A stretch of DNA of 20,233 nt from a virus. The DNA lies in the IMG/VR virus record IMGVR_UViG_3300031999_000244, positions 1-20,233 of that record. The stretch is one strand, 5' to 3'. The first letter of the stretch is position 1. Each line of letters begins with the position of its first letter. Of the stretch, positions 1 to 8,843 are shown piece after piece. The notes below the pieces were generated by a model. The model did not search any database. It saw nothing but the letters and a program-made list of their open reading frames with translations, and was not told the DNA's origin. The translations under genes were made by a program, and so were the position numbers.

Positions 1-1352
1 TCAGATGTATAAGCTCCTCCAACAGAACCAGTTACCCATGATTTCATTCTTCTATCGTCAGCTTGTGCAGCTCTATAACGAACGTGTAAGAATGGTCTAC
101 GGATATTAGTTCCTAAGATTTGATCATATACAGTAGAAGTACCAGCAGGTACAAGAACTCCATAAATACCAGAATTTGCAACGGCTCCACGAGTAGATGC
201 ATCATTTAAATATTTCCAGTCAGTTTTGTAAAAATCATAAGAACCTCTTCTAAATCCAGAGAATCCTAAGTTTAATGCCATTTCTTCAGAGTTTTCGAAT
301 AAACCGTAAGCAACACCACCAGCAACTCCAGAAGATAATGCAGCAAGCATATCATCAAAGTCAAGAGATGTTTGACGGTTTAAGAATAACATGTTTTCTT
401 CAATAGCTCCCTGAGTATCTAAGTTTTTCAAGATTGAATCAAACTCAGTTAAACCCGCAGCGGCAGAGAAGTTATTTAATACGTTACCTCTTTCTTGAAC
501 AGCAGCGAATAAACCTTGAGTACCTTTTTTCAAAGCGGTTGCAGCACCTGATCCAGCAGTAGCTAATTCACCTTCAACAACAGCCATTTCTAAGTAATCT
601 TCGAAACGTAATCTTGTTTCAGATTCAGCTTTTAAATACCAGTAGTATCCATTAGCTCCGTCTTCAGTAGCGATTTCTACCCATCCAATTTGAGCTGTGT
701 CAGATCCATTAACAGTATATTTATTACGGATAATGATTGGAGAATTAGAGAATTGAGTGAATGAAGGAGTGATTGATTGATAATCGTCTCCAACTAAAGT
801 AGATCCTTTTTCATACTCAGAACCAAAAACGAATATTTTAACTAAATCCCCAGCAGTAAAAGTTGGAGTTAATAAAGCTGTTGTATAAGAAGCTACGTCT
901 ACCGCTCCATTCCCAGGAGTTGGTTTACTAGTTACAATTGCTTTTAATTCAACGCCTGTAGTAGGGTTCATAATAACAATTGTTTGATTGATAGACAATA
1001 CGTTAGCTACATAATCAGCAGGATTAGCAGGAGTAAGATCAACAGGGATTGTGATAGTATTTCCGTCAGTAATCACTACATCATTATAAGCAACGTGTAA
1101 TCTGTTTTGTTCTGACCAAATAACTTGATCTGAGCTCATTGGCATTTCAGCCCCAACCATACGTAAGAATCCAGAAAGAGTTCTGTTTCCATAACGCTCT
1201 ACTTCTGCTTCGTAGATTTCAGGTAAATATTGTTGTGCGAAAGATGAAAAATCAGGATTAGTTGGATCCGTGAAATTCAAATAGTTTGTGTTTAAAGCTT
1301 GTTGCTTCTGGGACGGAGTAATACTTCCGAACGTAGGCGTTACATTTGCCAT
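1..1352 (-). CDS. Major capsid protein, crAss-like (C-terminus cut by window start)
   Basis: The frame opens at ATG 1352 (MANVTPTFGSITPSQ...) and stays open to position 1, giving about 450 codons without a stop. It is therefore partial at its C-terminus. The N-terminal part contains EIYEAEVERYGNRTLSGF and then MSSDQVIWSEQNRLHVAYN, which I recognise as typical of major capsid proteins of crAss-like phages. A beta-rich, Thr/Val-rich stretch follows and may be an inserted domain. After it comes a mixed segment with ETRLRFEDYLEMAV and SLDFDDMLAALSSGVAGG. It is expected to build the icosahedral HK97-fold shell. It sits directly after portal and scaffold candidates, the usual head-gene order. The start lies 6 bp past the stop of the upstream gene, with an A-rich leader and AACAATCAA 12 nt before ATG. 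Assignment to capsid protein is fairly sure; the exact lineage is from memory. Confidence 0.85.
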   Translation of the reverse strand, partial: MANVTPTFGSITPSQKQQALNTNYLNFTDPTNPDFSSFAQQYLPEIYEAEVERYGNRTLSGFLRMVGAEMPMSSDQVIWSEQNRLHVAYNDVVITDGNTITIPVDLTPANPADYVANVLSINQTIVIMNPTTGVELKAIVTSKPTPGNGAVDVASYTTALLTPTFTAGDLVKIFVFGSEYEKGSTLVGDDYQSITPSFTQFSNSPIIIRNKYTVNGSDTAQIGWVEIATEDGANGYYWYLKAESETRLRFEDYLEMAVVEGELATAGSGAATALKKGTQGLFAAVQERGNVLNNFSAAAGLTEFDSILKNLDTQGAIEENMLFLNRQTSLDFDDMLAALSSGVAGGVAYGLFENSEEMALNLGFSGFRRGSYDFYKTDWKYLNDASTRGAVANSGIYGVLVPAGTSTVYDQILGTNIRRPFLHVRYRAAQADDRRMKSWVTGSVGGAYTS

Positions 1353-1358
1353 AATTTT

Positions 1359-2549
1359 TTAATTTTGATTGTTAAATTTGTTTTTTATTTTCAGTTTTGA
1401 AGAATCAACGCCGTTAATTGCTTTAACTTTAAATCCATTAACAAATATTTCACCTGTTGACGTTTGTCTCGGGGTAGTTGGGATGTTGTTAGATTTTGCA
1501 ATAACCTCTTTAATTGCGTCGGCTTTACCCTGCTCATAAAAATGATTTGCAATAGTGTCTGCGTTTTCGGCAGCATACATAGCTTTATGATAACCTTTCA
1601 AATCTGTAATTTCACCTTTGTCATTCAAGAACTTCTTGATTAGGTTGTTTATGTTTGATTGTTTATCGGCCACCGTTTCTGTGTTCTGGATTCCATATCT
1701 AAAATTTTTCTCTCCCAATTTAAAATCAAAACCTTTGAATTCTTGAGAAAAGAAATTTTTAGTACCATCCTTGAACTGCGAATGTAGTGTTTCTGCGTTT
1801 GCCTGTTCTTCGTTGTATCGGTTAAAAAAGTCCATTGCTTTTTGTTGTTCTTTGGATACGCTCGGTTTCAACTTGATCTCGTCGTAATATTTCCCTTTAA
1901 GCTCTTCCAAAAAGTTTCTGGCTTTTGCAACTTCTTCTTTAAATGCGAGTTTCTTTTTTCTGATGTCTCGTTCATCATCTAAATCTTCATCATAACTAAA
2001 TTCATCTTCCATTAAGAATTCAATCTCTTCAGAATCTAAATGTGGTCTTGATTTTTTATAATATTCTTTAAGTAAAGCTTCGTTATTAATACTAGAATAG
2101 TCGTGACTTAATCTAACATAGTCTTCGACTGTTCCACCTGTTTCTTCCATAAAGGCAACAAGTTTATTAATATTTTCAGGTAATTCTTTACCGGTATTTC
2201 CTTGTACTTCAAGTGCTTTGTTTGCTTCTTCAACAAGTGTTGCCGTTGTAGTATCAACTTCTTCTTGAGTAATCTCTTGTATTACTGTTGTTACTTCTTC
2301 TTGGGCTGGAGTTTGAACGGTAACTGTTTGATGTTCTTCGTTTCTTTGCTCCACTTCTTGCAATCCCAATTCGGGTTGTTTTGTGCCCAACATGCTTTCA
2401 TCTGTGTTTTCGATTTGAACGGCATCCTCTGGTGTTTTATTTGTTCTTAAGTCTACTTTTGAAATTTCGTTAGGTTTATTTAACTTTTTCATAGGAGTTC
2501 TCTTCTTTTGTAATTTAAAGTCTCCTTCTTGTTTTACTTGTTCTGACAT
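1359..2549 (-). CDS. Acidic coiled-coil protein, probable capsid scaffold
   Basis: This 396-aa protein lies between portal and major capsid protein, the classic place for a scaffold. The first ~115 residues are low-complexity, rich in Glu, Gln and Thr, and probably disordered. The middle has acidic patches (SEEIEFLMEDEFSYDEDLDDE, about residues 172-192) followed by predicted helices with coiled-coil character. The C-terminal third (from about residue 260) looks more ordered and ends in a basic tail (KLKIKNKFNNQN). Scaffolds usually combine an acidic helical body with a basic C-terminal capsid-binding helix, and this layout fits. No catalytic motif of a prohead protease was seen. I infer scaffold function from position and composition, not from recognised homology. 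A minor virion protein is the main alternative. Confidence 0.6.
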   Translation of the reverse strand: MSEQVKQEGDFKLQKKRTPMKKLNKPNEISKVDLRTNKTPEDAVQIENTDESMLGTKQPELGLQEVEQRNEEHQTVTVQTPAQEEVTTVIQEITQEEVDTTTATLVEEANKALEVQGNTGKELPENINKLVAFMEETGGTVEDYVRLSHDYSSINNEALLKEYYKKSRPHLDSEEIEFLMEDEFSYDEDLDDERDIRKKKLAFKEEVAKARNFLEELKGKYYDEIKLKPSVSKEQQKAMDFFNRYNEEQANAETLHSQFKDGTKNFFSQEFKGFDFKLGEKNFRYGIQNTETVADKQSNINNLIKKFLNDKGEITDLKGYHKAMYAAENADTIANHFYEQGKADAIKEVIAKSNNIPTTPRQTSTGEIFVNGFKVKAINGVDSSKLKIKNKFNNQN

Positions 2550-2581
2550 AATATGATAATATAAAATTGGTTAATGTATTC

Positions 2582-4990
2582 TTATTGAGGATTAAACTGT
2601 GATAAGTCGAATCCATCATCACTACCTTCAAAATCTTTTGGTAAAGAATTATTTTTTCTTTGGTCTATTAATTCTGATTGTTGTGTTGCTTGTATCTTTG
2701 TTCTTTGATCTTTACGATCTTCAGCTTGCGCTTGTTTTTGTTGAGCAACTCCTAATTGCATTTGAGCAAGTTGCATATCATATTCAAACTTTTGAGCCAT
2801 TTTTTGTTTTTCAATCATTAATTCTTGTTGCATTCTTTGTATTTCAAATTGAGACTTAGATTGCAATATTTGAATTTCCGTTTGTGCTAATGCTTGTTGC
2901 TTTTGTACTTCCGCTAATGCCGCAGCTTCTGATGCTTGTGCATTTGCTTGACCCTGCGCCGCAATATTTGCTTGTTGATTTGCTTGATCTCTTTCTAACT
3001 TTTTCTTTCTCTTATATTTTAAAGATTGATTAGCTAGTTTTAAATTCTTAATTTGTCTTAGATCAATTACATCTTCTAAATCAATTCCTCCTGATTGTAA
3101 TGCAACTTGAATGTTCTGTTCAAATTGTACTTTATCTTCATCTTCTGGTTCTAATTCTAAGAATATACCAAAGTCATGCAAGTTTAAGTTCTCTATTTCT
3201 CTTAGAGTTTCCACGTTGGAAATAGATATACTTTCTATAAGCGACTTACGTGTTAATGGGAATTCTAATGAATCTTTAATTCTAAGAGCAATGTTTTCAC
3301 ATAATCTTAATGTTAAGAATAAACTTGATTGTAATATATGACGTGTTGCAGTGTTTGAACTTGCTGCCGCCATTTTTTGTAGCCCTACTAAAGCATCTCT
3401 ATCTGGAGCACTACCATCTCTTGCTTCATTCAGTCCGGTTACGTCACGTATCATTTGTAAGTAATATTGGTAAGTACTTATTAAAGAACTTATCTTAGCA
3501 TTCCCTGACGATGTTTGTAATTCCTGAATTGGCACTTTACCCGGATTCATTCCTCCATCCTGGGACATCGATCTACCAACAATACTACCTGTTTGGAAAT
3601 ACATATTTAATGCTTCCGCTGCATTGTAATTTGTACCATTGCCTAAATCAACTTCAGCTAATCCATCAACATCTACAAATACCCCGTCAGGAACCATTCT
3701 TGATAGTACTTGTTGTAATTTTAAATGCGTTAATTGAATCATATCTGCAAACCCTGTTATACGGCTTACTAATGACTCAATTCTTCCTTTATACATTCTA
3801 GGAGCACAGATGGTATAATTCATCTCTACCCTTGTAGTGTCGGCAAATGGTCTAGTCATATTTTCAGACAATTCCCATTTAAGCATTTTTTCTAATCCTA
3901 ATATTTTTGCACCTGAATACAATACCTCGATTGATCTTGATACTCTTTCAAAGTTATCATTTGCTGGAGGATTAAATGTGTCTGGTTTTTCAAGTGCTTT
4001 TTCTAATCCTGTTTCAGTCTGTTTAATTTTAAAGACTTGATTAGAATATGTTTTATATTCAAAATACAATATTTGAACGGTATTGTCGTTTGTATCAGCT
4101 CCGTAATAATTACGAGTATAATTGGCATTGCCTGGAAATTTTTCTATTTCTTTTAAATCTGCATCACTTAAATACGGGAATTCCTTTTTAAGCTCCTCTA
4201 AAGGTACGGATTTAACTTCTCCAACATAATACAAATCCTCAAAATTCGGGTCCTCAGTATAAGAATAAACAAGATTAGCTGGATCAACATATTCAAGAAC
4301 CACACCGTTAGCTTCATTCCAGTTTGTTTTAGCTGCGCCAATACCTAATACTGTTAAGTCATAGTTTAGTCTTCTATTAATTAAAGTATATCTATTGCGA
4401 TCTAATATTTGATTTATTACTTCTTCTTCTGCAATTTCAATTGCTTGTTTGTAATCTAATTGTAAATGAATTTCTAATTCTTCTTTTGTTTCAGGTAATT
4501 CTTCTGGGTTTGGGGTATTATATAGATTAACACCCAATTTAGATTGAATGCTTTCTAATAAGTCCTTTGCCATCATATCTCTTATGATACCTTCGGCATA
4601 TTTTGTTTTAGCTTGAACAGCTTCTGGATCTTCGGCATAAGCTTTGATCTCATAGTTCTTACTAGATATACCATTAACAACAATGTCTACAAACTTAGGT
4701 ATAATAGGAATAGGTTTCCAATCTAAATTAAGATATGACAAATCACCATTAATAGATAATTCATCTTTATATTTTTGTACAGATTGTTCACCTCTTGCAT
4801 AAAGACGTAAATTGTGAAAGTTTTGCCAGTTTGATCCCCACCTGTTACCTACTCCGCCACCAACTCTATCTCCACGAAACCATTCGTTTTCAATAGCTCT
4901 GCCGACTAAAGCCCCGTATTCATAACTTTGTTTTTCTTCATCCGGTACTACCTGACTAGGGAAAGAACTATTATTGTTTGTATAAATCAT
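2582..4990 (-). CDS. Portal protein
   Basis: An 802-aa protein placed 3 bp after TerL and before the scaffold candidate. Near residues 91-107 it has WKPIPIIPKFVDIVVNG, a stretch I associate with crAss-like portal proteins. The middle contains patterns typical of portal cores, such as NYDLTVLGIGAAKTNWNEAN and the segment around YYLQMIRDVTGLNEARDGSA in the likely stem region. Residues of roughly 655-765 are a Gln/Ala-rich helical stretch with coiled-coil periodicity, consistent with an extended barrel or tail at the portal C-terminus. The portal would form the dodecameric ring at one vertex, gating DNA entry and joining head to tail. The size is at the upper end for portals but usual for this phage group. 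The start MIYTNNN is the only good one near the TerL stop. Confidence 0.88.
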   Translation of the reverse strand: MIYTNNNSSFPSQVVPDEEKQSYEYGALVGRAIENEWFRGDRVGGGVGNRWGSNWQNFHNLRLYARGEQSVQKYKDELSINGDLSYLNLDWKPIPIIPKFVDIVVNGISSKNYEIKAYAEDPEAVQAKTKYAEGIIRDMMAKDLLESIQSKLGVNLYNTPNPEELPETKEELEIHLQLDYKQAIEIAEEEVINQILDRNRYTLINRRLNYDLTVLGIGAAKTNWNEANGVVLEYVDPANLVYSYTEDPNFEDLYYVGEVKSVPLEELKKEFPYLSDADLKEIEKFPGNANYTRNYYGADTNDNTVQILYFEYKTYSNQVFKIKQTETGLEKALEKPDTFNPPANDNFERVSRSIEVLYSGAKILGLEKMLKWELSENMTRPFADTTRVEMNYTICAPRMYKGRIESLVSRITGFADMIQLTHLKLQQVLSRMVPDGVFVDVDGLAEVDLGNGTNYNAAEALNMYFQTGSIVGRSMSQDGGMNPGKVPIQELQTSSGNAKISSLISTYQYYLQMIRDVTGLNEARDGSAPDRDALVGLQKMAAASSNTATRHILQSSLFLTLRLCENIALRIKDSLEFPLTRKSLIESISISNVETLREIENLNLHDFGIFLELEPEDEDKVQFEQNIQVALQSGGIDLEDVIDLRQIKNLKLANQSLKYKRKKKLERDQANQQANIAAQGQANAQASEAAALAEVQKQQALAQTEIQILQSKSQFEIQRMQQELMIEKQKMAQKFEYDMQLAQMQLGVAQQKQAQAEDRKDQRTKIQATQQSELIDQRKNNSLPKDFEGSDDGFDLSQFNPQ

Positions 4991-4993
4991 CTA

Positions 4994-7213
4994 TTATATT
5001 ATTTTTGAACTATAACCTTCATTATTATATCTTTTAAAGCTTAAAGGAACTTTCTCCTTTTGGAAATTGCTAGTTGGTGTATACATGTGTTTGTTACATG
5101 CCATTATAGCTAATCCTGAACTTATCGAAGCATCATGCTTTGTTCTATCGTTTATGTTGAACCTTGCCCAATCTTCTAATGTCTTTTGAAAATACATATC
5201 TCCATATGAATCTCCTAAATCGCCAACATGATGTTCTATATAGGTTTCAATTGCGGCCGCGTGTGCTTGTATAATATCTTGTCCTGAGTTTGGTATACCA
5301 CCAATTTCTTTTTCAGCCGGTGATAATTTATTCCATACTTTATCAGGTCTATTCATTGAGAACCCTCTATAGCCTCTTCTTTTAAAATGATACAACAATC
5401 TTGCTTTGTTATTCTCGGCAAGTATTGGCATACCATAAAATACACAAGCCATTAATACTTCTTCAAAAAATATTTCAGCAGTCTGAGGTCTTGCAATGTA
5501 TTCTAAAAAGAAATGATTTACGGGTACATCTTCCATTGAAAACTTTGTTAAACCATGAAGAGCGCCATTCGATCCTCTGTTGTCAACTGTTCCTGATATA
5601 TCATAACTATCACAACCAAATGCGCCACAGTGTTCATTGCCAGGATATTTGTACCCATCTTTTATTATTACGCGGTTTTGCATATGTTTAGGTGGTACCC
5701 AAGAAATTAAGAATCTGCCGTCTTTATTTGGATAAAAACTCACTCTTGTATCCATCACACCCATATCCCATTGGAAGTTGCCACGTGTTAGAACGCCAGA
5801 GTGACGTAGATCTGCATTGTAATCAATTTGCTCGTATATTTTTGTAAGATTAAACAACGATTGTTTTGTTTCATCTCTAAATGCGTGTTGTTCAGTTCTT
5901 GGAAATTGTCGGTAGTATTCGTTTAGGCCATCTGAATCTGACTTTAAACCATCAACTTCATTCTGCCAGTGTTCAATAACACCTATTTCAATTTCGTTCC
6001 CATCAATTCCTTTAACGGGTCTTTCCGGAGAATGGAAGACAGGTAAGCCATAAGTATCAATGAATCCCTCGTAGGACCATTCCATAGGTATGAACAAACT
6101 ATATAATCCTGAACTAGTCTGTCCATTGGCATTTCTTTTCGTAACATCTGAATTGTAATAAAGTTTCTTAAAGTTTTCTCCTCCTTTATCTAAAGCATTT
6201 GATGTTGATCCCATCATACACTTACCGATAATACGACTACCTAATCTTAAACAAGTTTTAGTAACCCTCCAGTTGTTTAATATATTATCAGGTTTAAGCC
6301 ATTTACCACTTTCATCATGTACAAGAAGTTTTAATTTCTCTCCATCATAAGAGTTATCCCCTGTATTCTTCCAGTCAATTGTTGTGTCAAGACCATCAAG
6401 TTCTTCGGGGTTTTCATTATTATCTAATTTCTTCCTTGTAAACTTAGAAGCCGGTACTCTATATGCCAGTTCTGTTTTAGGTCTATCCATACCATCTTGG
6501 ATAGGTTTAAAAAAGAAAGGGTAGTTGATTGATATTGGTACAACCTTATCGGTAAACATTGTTTTAGCATCACTACCTGATTTAGATAGGATACCAAACC
6601 TTGAGTCACTTGACATTGTAGCTTGATTAACTAATTCAGCAGAAGACATAAATGAAAAACCAGAACGTCTATTCTTTAAATAAGACATTCCGTAACATCT
6701 ATAATCCGCTTTACAAGCTTCCCAAAATATAAAGAATAATCTATTTGATTCTCTAAAGTCTGGTGCACCAACGTCTATCTTGCTCCATTGCAAGTACATA
6801 TAGTGTGTTCCTGTTATATATGTAGGAGTTCCATTACTGTAAAACGAAAAACCTTCATCTCTGTATTTAAATTCATTGTCAATGTAATCGTACCATTTTT
6901 CCTTAAAGGTATCAGGATATTTATTCCAATCAAATACATTCTTTATCTTAACTAACTCTTTAGGAACTTCTAATTGTTCCCAATATTGTAATTCTTTTTT
7001 TGTATTTCTTTGATATGAGTCTTCTATTAAAGGTAAAGCAATCTTTAAATCTTGTATTTCATATATCTCACCAATCTTACCGGTCTTACTTATAACAACC
7101 ATGTCGTGTTGTTTATTATAACCGTACTTCCATGTTTTAAGTCTATTCTCTTTCTTTAAAACAGTTGATTTAATATAATCCGGTAAAACCTTGAATAAAG
7201 TATTTTCGTACAT
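4994..7213 (-). CDS. terL: Terminase large subunit (packaging ATPase-nuclease)
   Basis: A 739-aa TerL that would power DNA packaging and cut the concatemer. In the N-terminal ATPase half, KNRRSGFS (residues 180-187) sits where Walker A belongs, LKLLVHDE (294-301) is a good Walker B with catalytic Glu, and MMGSTSNA (333-340) matches the coupling motif. The C-terminal RNase H-like nuclease half has GCDSYD (533-538, first acidic residue D535), an acidic AENN near 599-602 and KHDASISSGLA (692-702) for the last metal ligand. The Walker A lacks the classic GKT/S ending, as in a number of terminases with an Arg/Lys-rich variant loop. Its ATG overlaps the stop of the preceding 91-aa gene in TAATG, implying coupled translation. 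TerL, portal, scaffold and capsid follow one another. Confidence 0.92.
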   Translation of the reverse strand: MYENTLFKVLPDYIKSTVLKKENRLKTWKYGYNKQHDMVVISKTGKIGEIYEIQDLKIALPLIEDSYQRNTKKELQYWEQLEVPKELVKIKNVFDWNKYPDTFKEKWYDYIDNEFKYRDEGFSFYSNGTPTYITGTHYMYLQWSKIDVGAPDFRESNRLFFIFWEACKADYRCYGMSYLKNRRSGFSFMSSAELVNQATMSSDSRFGILSKSGSDAKTMFTDKVVPISINYPFFFKPIQDGMDRPKTELAYRVPASKFTRKKLDNNENPEELDGLDTTIDWKNTGDNSYDGEKLKLLVHDESGKWLKPDNILNNWRVTKTCLRLGSRIIGKCMMGSTSNALDKGGENFKKLYYNSDVTKRNANGQTSSGLYSLFIPMEWSYEGFIDTYGLPVFHSPERPVKGIDGNEIEIGVIEHWQNEVDGLKSDSDGLNEYYRQFPRTEQHAFRDETKQSLFNLTKIYEQIDYNADLRHSGVLTRGNFQWDMGVMDTRVSFYPNKDGRFLISWVPPKHMQNRVIIKDGYKYPGNEHCGAFGCDSYDISGTVDNRGSNGALHGLTKFSMEDVPVNHFFLEYIARPQTAEIFFEEVLMACVFYGMPILAENNKARLLYHFKRRGYRGFSMNRPDKVWNKLSPAEKEIGGIPNSGQDIIQAHAAAIETYIEHHVGDLGDSYGDMYFQKTLEDWARFNINDRTKHDASISSGLAIMACNKHMYTPTSNFQKEKVPLSFKRYNNEGYSSKII

Positions 7214-7488
7214 TATTTTGATCTCCCTTCTGCGAAACCTTTAAACGTTTTTGCCGTAGGTTCTTTTTCGCTTTCTTCTAACATTCTTTCTTCTTCTTCA
7301 ATCCTACTAAGGATTTCAAAAGCATCAAATATAGCCAACTTCTTTGTTGCCGCTGCATTCTTTAATTTGTCTGCGCTTAAATCATCTTCTCCATTGTCTA
7401 GGATAGCCTCTTCAGCAACTTTAATTAACTCAAGAACCGCTTTGTGCCCAGCTTGGACTATATTCCTCTTCGTTTCCTTTATATTCAT
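7213..7488 (-). CDS. Small helical protein, terminase small-subunit candidate
   Basis: A 91-aa, charged, mainly helical protein immediately upstream of terL, with the two genes sharing one base in TAATG. The centre (DDLSADKLKNAAATKKLAIFD, about residues 36-56) and a following Glu-rich helix (ILSRIEEEERMLEE) are what can be seen. The C-terminus is basic and flexible. The place directly before terL is where the DNA-recognising small subunit usually lies, and its size and helical content are compatible. No helix-turn-helix is obvious, so the role is inferred from context only. The 5' end overlaps the preceding gene by 59 bp. The only internal Met is too near the end to serve as a later start, so the overlap appears real. 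Confidence 0.6.
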   Translation of the reverse strand: MNIKETKRNIVQAGHKAVLELIKVAEEAILDNGEDDLSADKLKNAAATKKLAIFDAFEILSRIEEEERMLEESEKEPTAKTFKGFAEGRSK

Positions 7489-8038
7489 ATTTAATTACAA
7501 TATCATTAGATTTCATACAATATAATCTCTGATTGTCTATAATGAATTCAAATTCTCCAAAAGGAGTATAACCCACTAAGTCTCCAGGATTGATTTCAAG
7601 CTCTTTTAAAGAGTCATTTCCATATTTTAATATACCAATTAGTTTACACTCTTTATCAAGCTTTAAATGGTCTATATTTTTTAATGGCTTTATAAAACAT
7701 CTATCCCCAAATGATTTCCATTCGGTATCTGTTTTATATAAATATATTTGATCTGAACTACAGAAGTACAAATCTTCTTTAAAGTAAGCTCTACTGTTTT
7801 TTTGTTTACCCTTTATATCATAAAATCTTCTAAAAACATTATGATGTATAATTACGGTATCACCAACTTTTATATCTGTTTTATATGCCAATGGTATTGA
7901 AACCACTATAGCTGCATTATTTACAGATTTAAAACTTTCTATCTTAGTATTTACTATTAATTCTTTACCATCAATATCAATACTATTTTCATACCTAGAC
8001 CCCACAGGTTTAACTATGAAATCAAATACTCCGGTCAC
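7430..8038 (-). CDS. Tandem GroES-like two-domain protein
   Basis: A 202-aa protein that reads as two divergent copies of a GroES-like fold. Copy 1 (about 4-102) has FDFIVKPV (5-12), IKVGDTVIIHH (56-66) and DLYFCSSDQIYLYK (89-102). Copy 2 (about 110-187) has GDRCFIKPLK (111-120), INPGDLVGYTPFGEFEF (149-165) and LYCMKSNDIVIKY (172-184). In GroES the equivalent landmarks are the opening DRVIVK-type strand, the VGDIV turn and the SDILAI-type closing strand. The segment between the first strand and the VGD turn lacks a clear GGIVL mobile loop in both copies, so it may not be a standard GroEL partner. It lies two genes upstream of terL, which suggests head assembly. The call rests on pattern reading; a structural comparison would decide it. 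Confidence 0.55.
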   Translation of the reverse strand: MTGVFDFIVKPVGSRYENSIDIDGKELIVNTKIESFKSVNNAAIVVSIPLAYKTDIKVGDTVIIHHNVFRRFYDIKGKQKNSRAYFKEDLYFCSSDQIYLYKTDTEWKSFGDRCFIKPLKNIDHLKLDKECKLIGILKYGNDSLKELEINPGDLVGYTPFGEFEFIIDNQRLYCMKSNDIVIKYEYKGNEEEYSPSWAQSGS

Positions 8039-8039
8039 T

Positions 8040-8267
8040 TTAATATTCTAAATCGTACTCGACTGAAATAGCCATATTAGAATTAAACTTCTTCCACGGC
8101 ATTACTTCGTCTTCCTTTTTAATATATATATTGTAGGAGTTGTCTTCTTCGTCAAAGAGTATATGGGAGATCTCATGTCCCCCATAAACGCTTTGATTTA
8201 AAGAGTAATGCATTGCGTCATTTTTATAATCTGATCCAATGCTTATCTTACGAATTACAGAATTCAT
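8040..8267 (-). CDS. Conserved small phage protein, function unknown
   Basis: A 75-aa protein ending 1 bp before the start of the tandem GroES-like gene. It opens with VIRKISIGSDYKNDAMHYS, followed by GGHEISHILFD and a strand-rich second half with YNIYIKKEDEVMPWKKF. The alternation of charged and hydrophobic residues suggests a compact beta-rich fold. I recall similar small proteins beside terminase genes in other Bacteroidota phages, but no function is attached to them. No membrane segment, signal peptide or catalytic motif is visible. Its ATG overlaps the stop of the next gene upstream (TAATG), so the two are likely translated together. Confidence 0.75.
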   Translation of the reverse strand: MNSVIRKISIGSDYKNDAMHYSLNQSVYGGHEISHILFDEEDNSYNIYIKKEDEVMPWKKFNSNMAISVEYDLEY

Positions 8268-8515
8268 TATTCCTCAGTTGGAATTTCCATTTCAGTATAT
8301 GAACCATCTTCTAAATTAATATTGACTGCTCCATATTCAGCTTCTAACTCTGATTTAAATTCCTCAATCATTTTATTTAATTCACCAAGTTGATGTAAGA
8401 ATCCGTGTTTTTGAGATTCTAATACTCCAATGTTTGTTAATAATGATTGCAGATCTTTTTGCTGAGCTACGATTTTTTCTAATTGTTCTTTTGTGATTTG
8501 TTTTACTACTTCCAT
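8267..8515 (-). CDS. Small coiled-coil protein
   Basis: An 82-aa protein. Residues of about 5-60 form a heptad-like helix (KEQLEKIVAQQKDLQSLL, then QLGELNKMIEEFKSELEAEY) followed by a short acidic tail (VNINLEDGSYTEMEIP). Such small coiled-coil proteins are common near the packaging genes of phages related to this one, with no assigned role. The leader holds two overlapping copies of AACAATTAA, 10 nt upstream of the ATG, and the 59-bp gap before it is one of the longer ones in the window. This gene may therefore begin a well-translated unit leading into the packaging genes. Oligomerisation is inferred from the heptads only. Confidence 0.75.
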   Translation of the reverse strand: MEVVKQITKEQLEKIVAQQKDLQSLLTNIGVLESQKHGFLHQLGELNKMIEEFKSELEAEYGAVNINLEDGSYTEMEIPTEE

Positions 8516-8574
8516 CTGATTTAATTTAATTGTTAATTGTTATTATGTTAATGTTAAAAAATATTTTAATTTAT

Positions 8575-8841
8575 TTATCTGTATAATATTATACTAGTCA
8601 CTGGTATATTAACAGCGCTTGTAACGCTAGTTACCATTATAGGTAAAAACGTACCCTGATTTAATCCAGAAAATGTAGTATCAGTACTATCCCCAACTAA
8701 CCTAACGGTAATAGAGGCTGCAGTACCACTAACAGTAAACGCTCCAATAAAAACGGCTGAAGGTTGTGATGCTGTTTCAGGAAAGGCACTTAAAGTTTTT
8801 GATATTGCCGCAAAGTCTGGTTGATTTCCAAATTGTCCCAT
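8575..8841 (-). CDS. Small beta-rich protein, virion decoration candidate
   Basis: An 88-aa protein rich in Thr, Ser, Val and Ala with almost no charge. Alternating hydrophobic residues (AVFIGAFTVSGTAASITVRL, about 29-48, then TFLPIMVTSVTSAVNIPV) suggest a small beta-sandwich or barrel. There is no signal peptide. Proteins with this composition in the late region of a phage are often head-decoration or minor structural proteins. The neighbouring 82-aa gene is also beta-rich, and it ends only 2 bp before this start. The structural role is inferred from composition and location; no family was recognised with certainty. Confidence 0.65.
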   Translation of the reverse strand: MGQFGNQPDFAAISKTLSAFPETASQPSAVFIGAFTVSGTAASITVRLVGDSTDTTFSGLNQGTFLPIMVTSVTSAVNIPVTSIILYR

Positions 8842-8843
8842 AA

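Noticed and set aside
5253-5260. GCGGCCGC, the NotI site, considered as a sign of cloning vector
   Set aside because: It is in frame within the conserved C-terminal part of TerL, encoding part of an Ala-run, with normal sequence on both sides.
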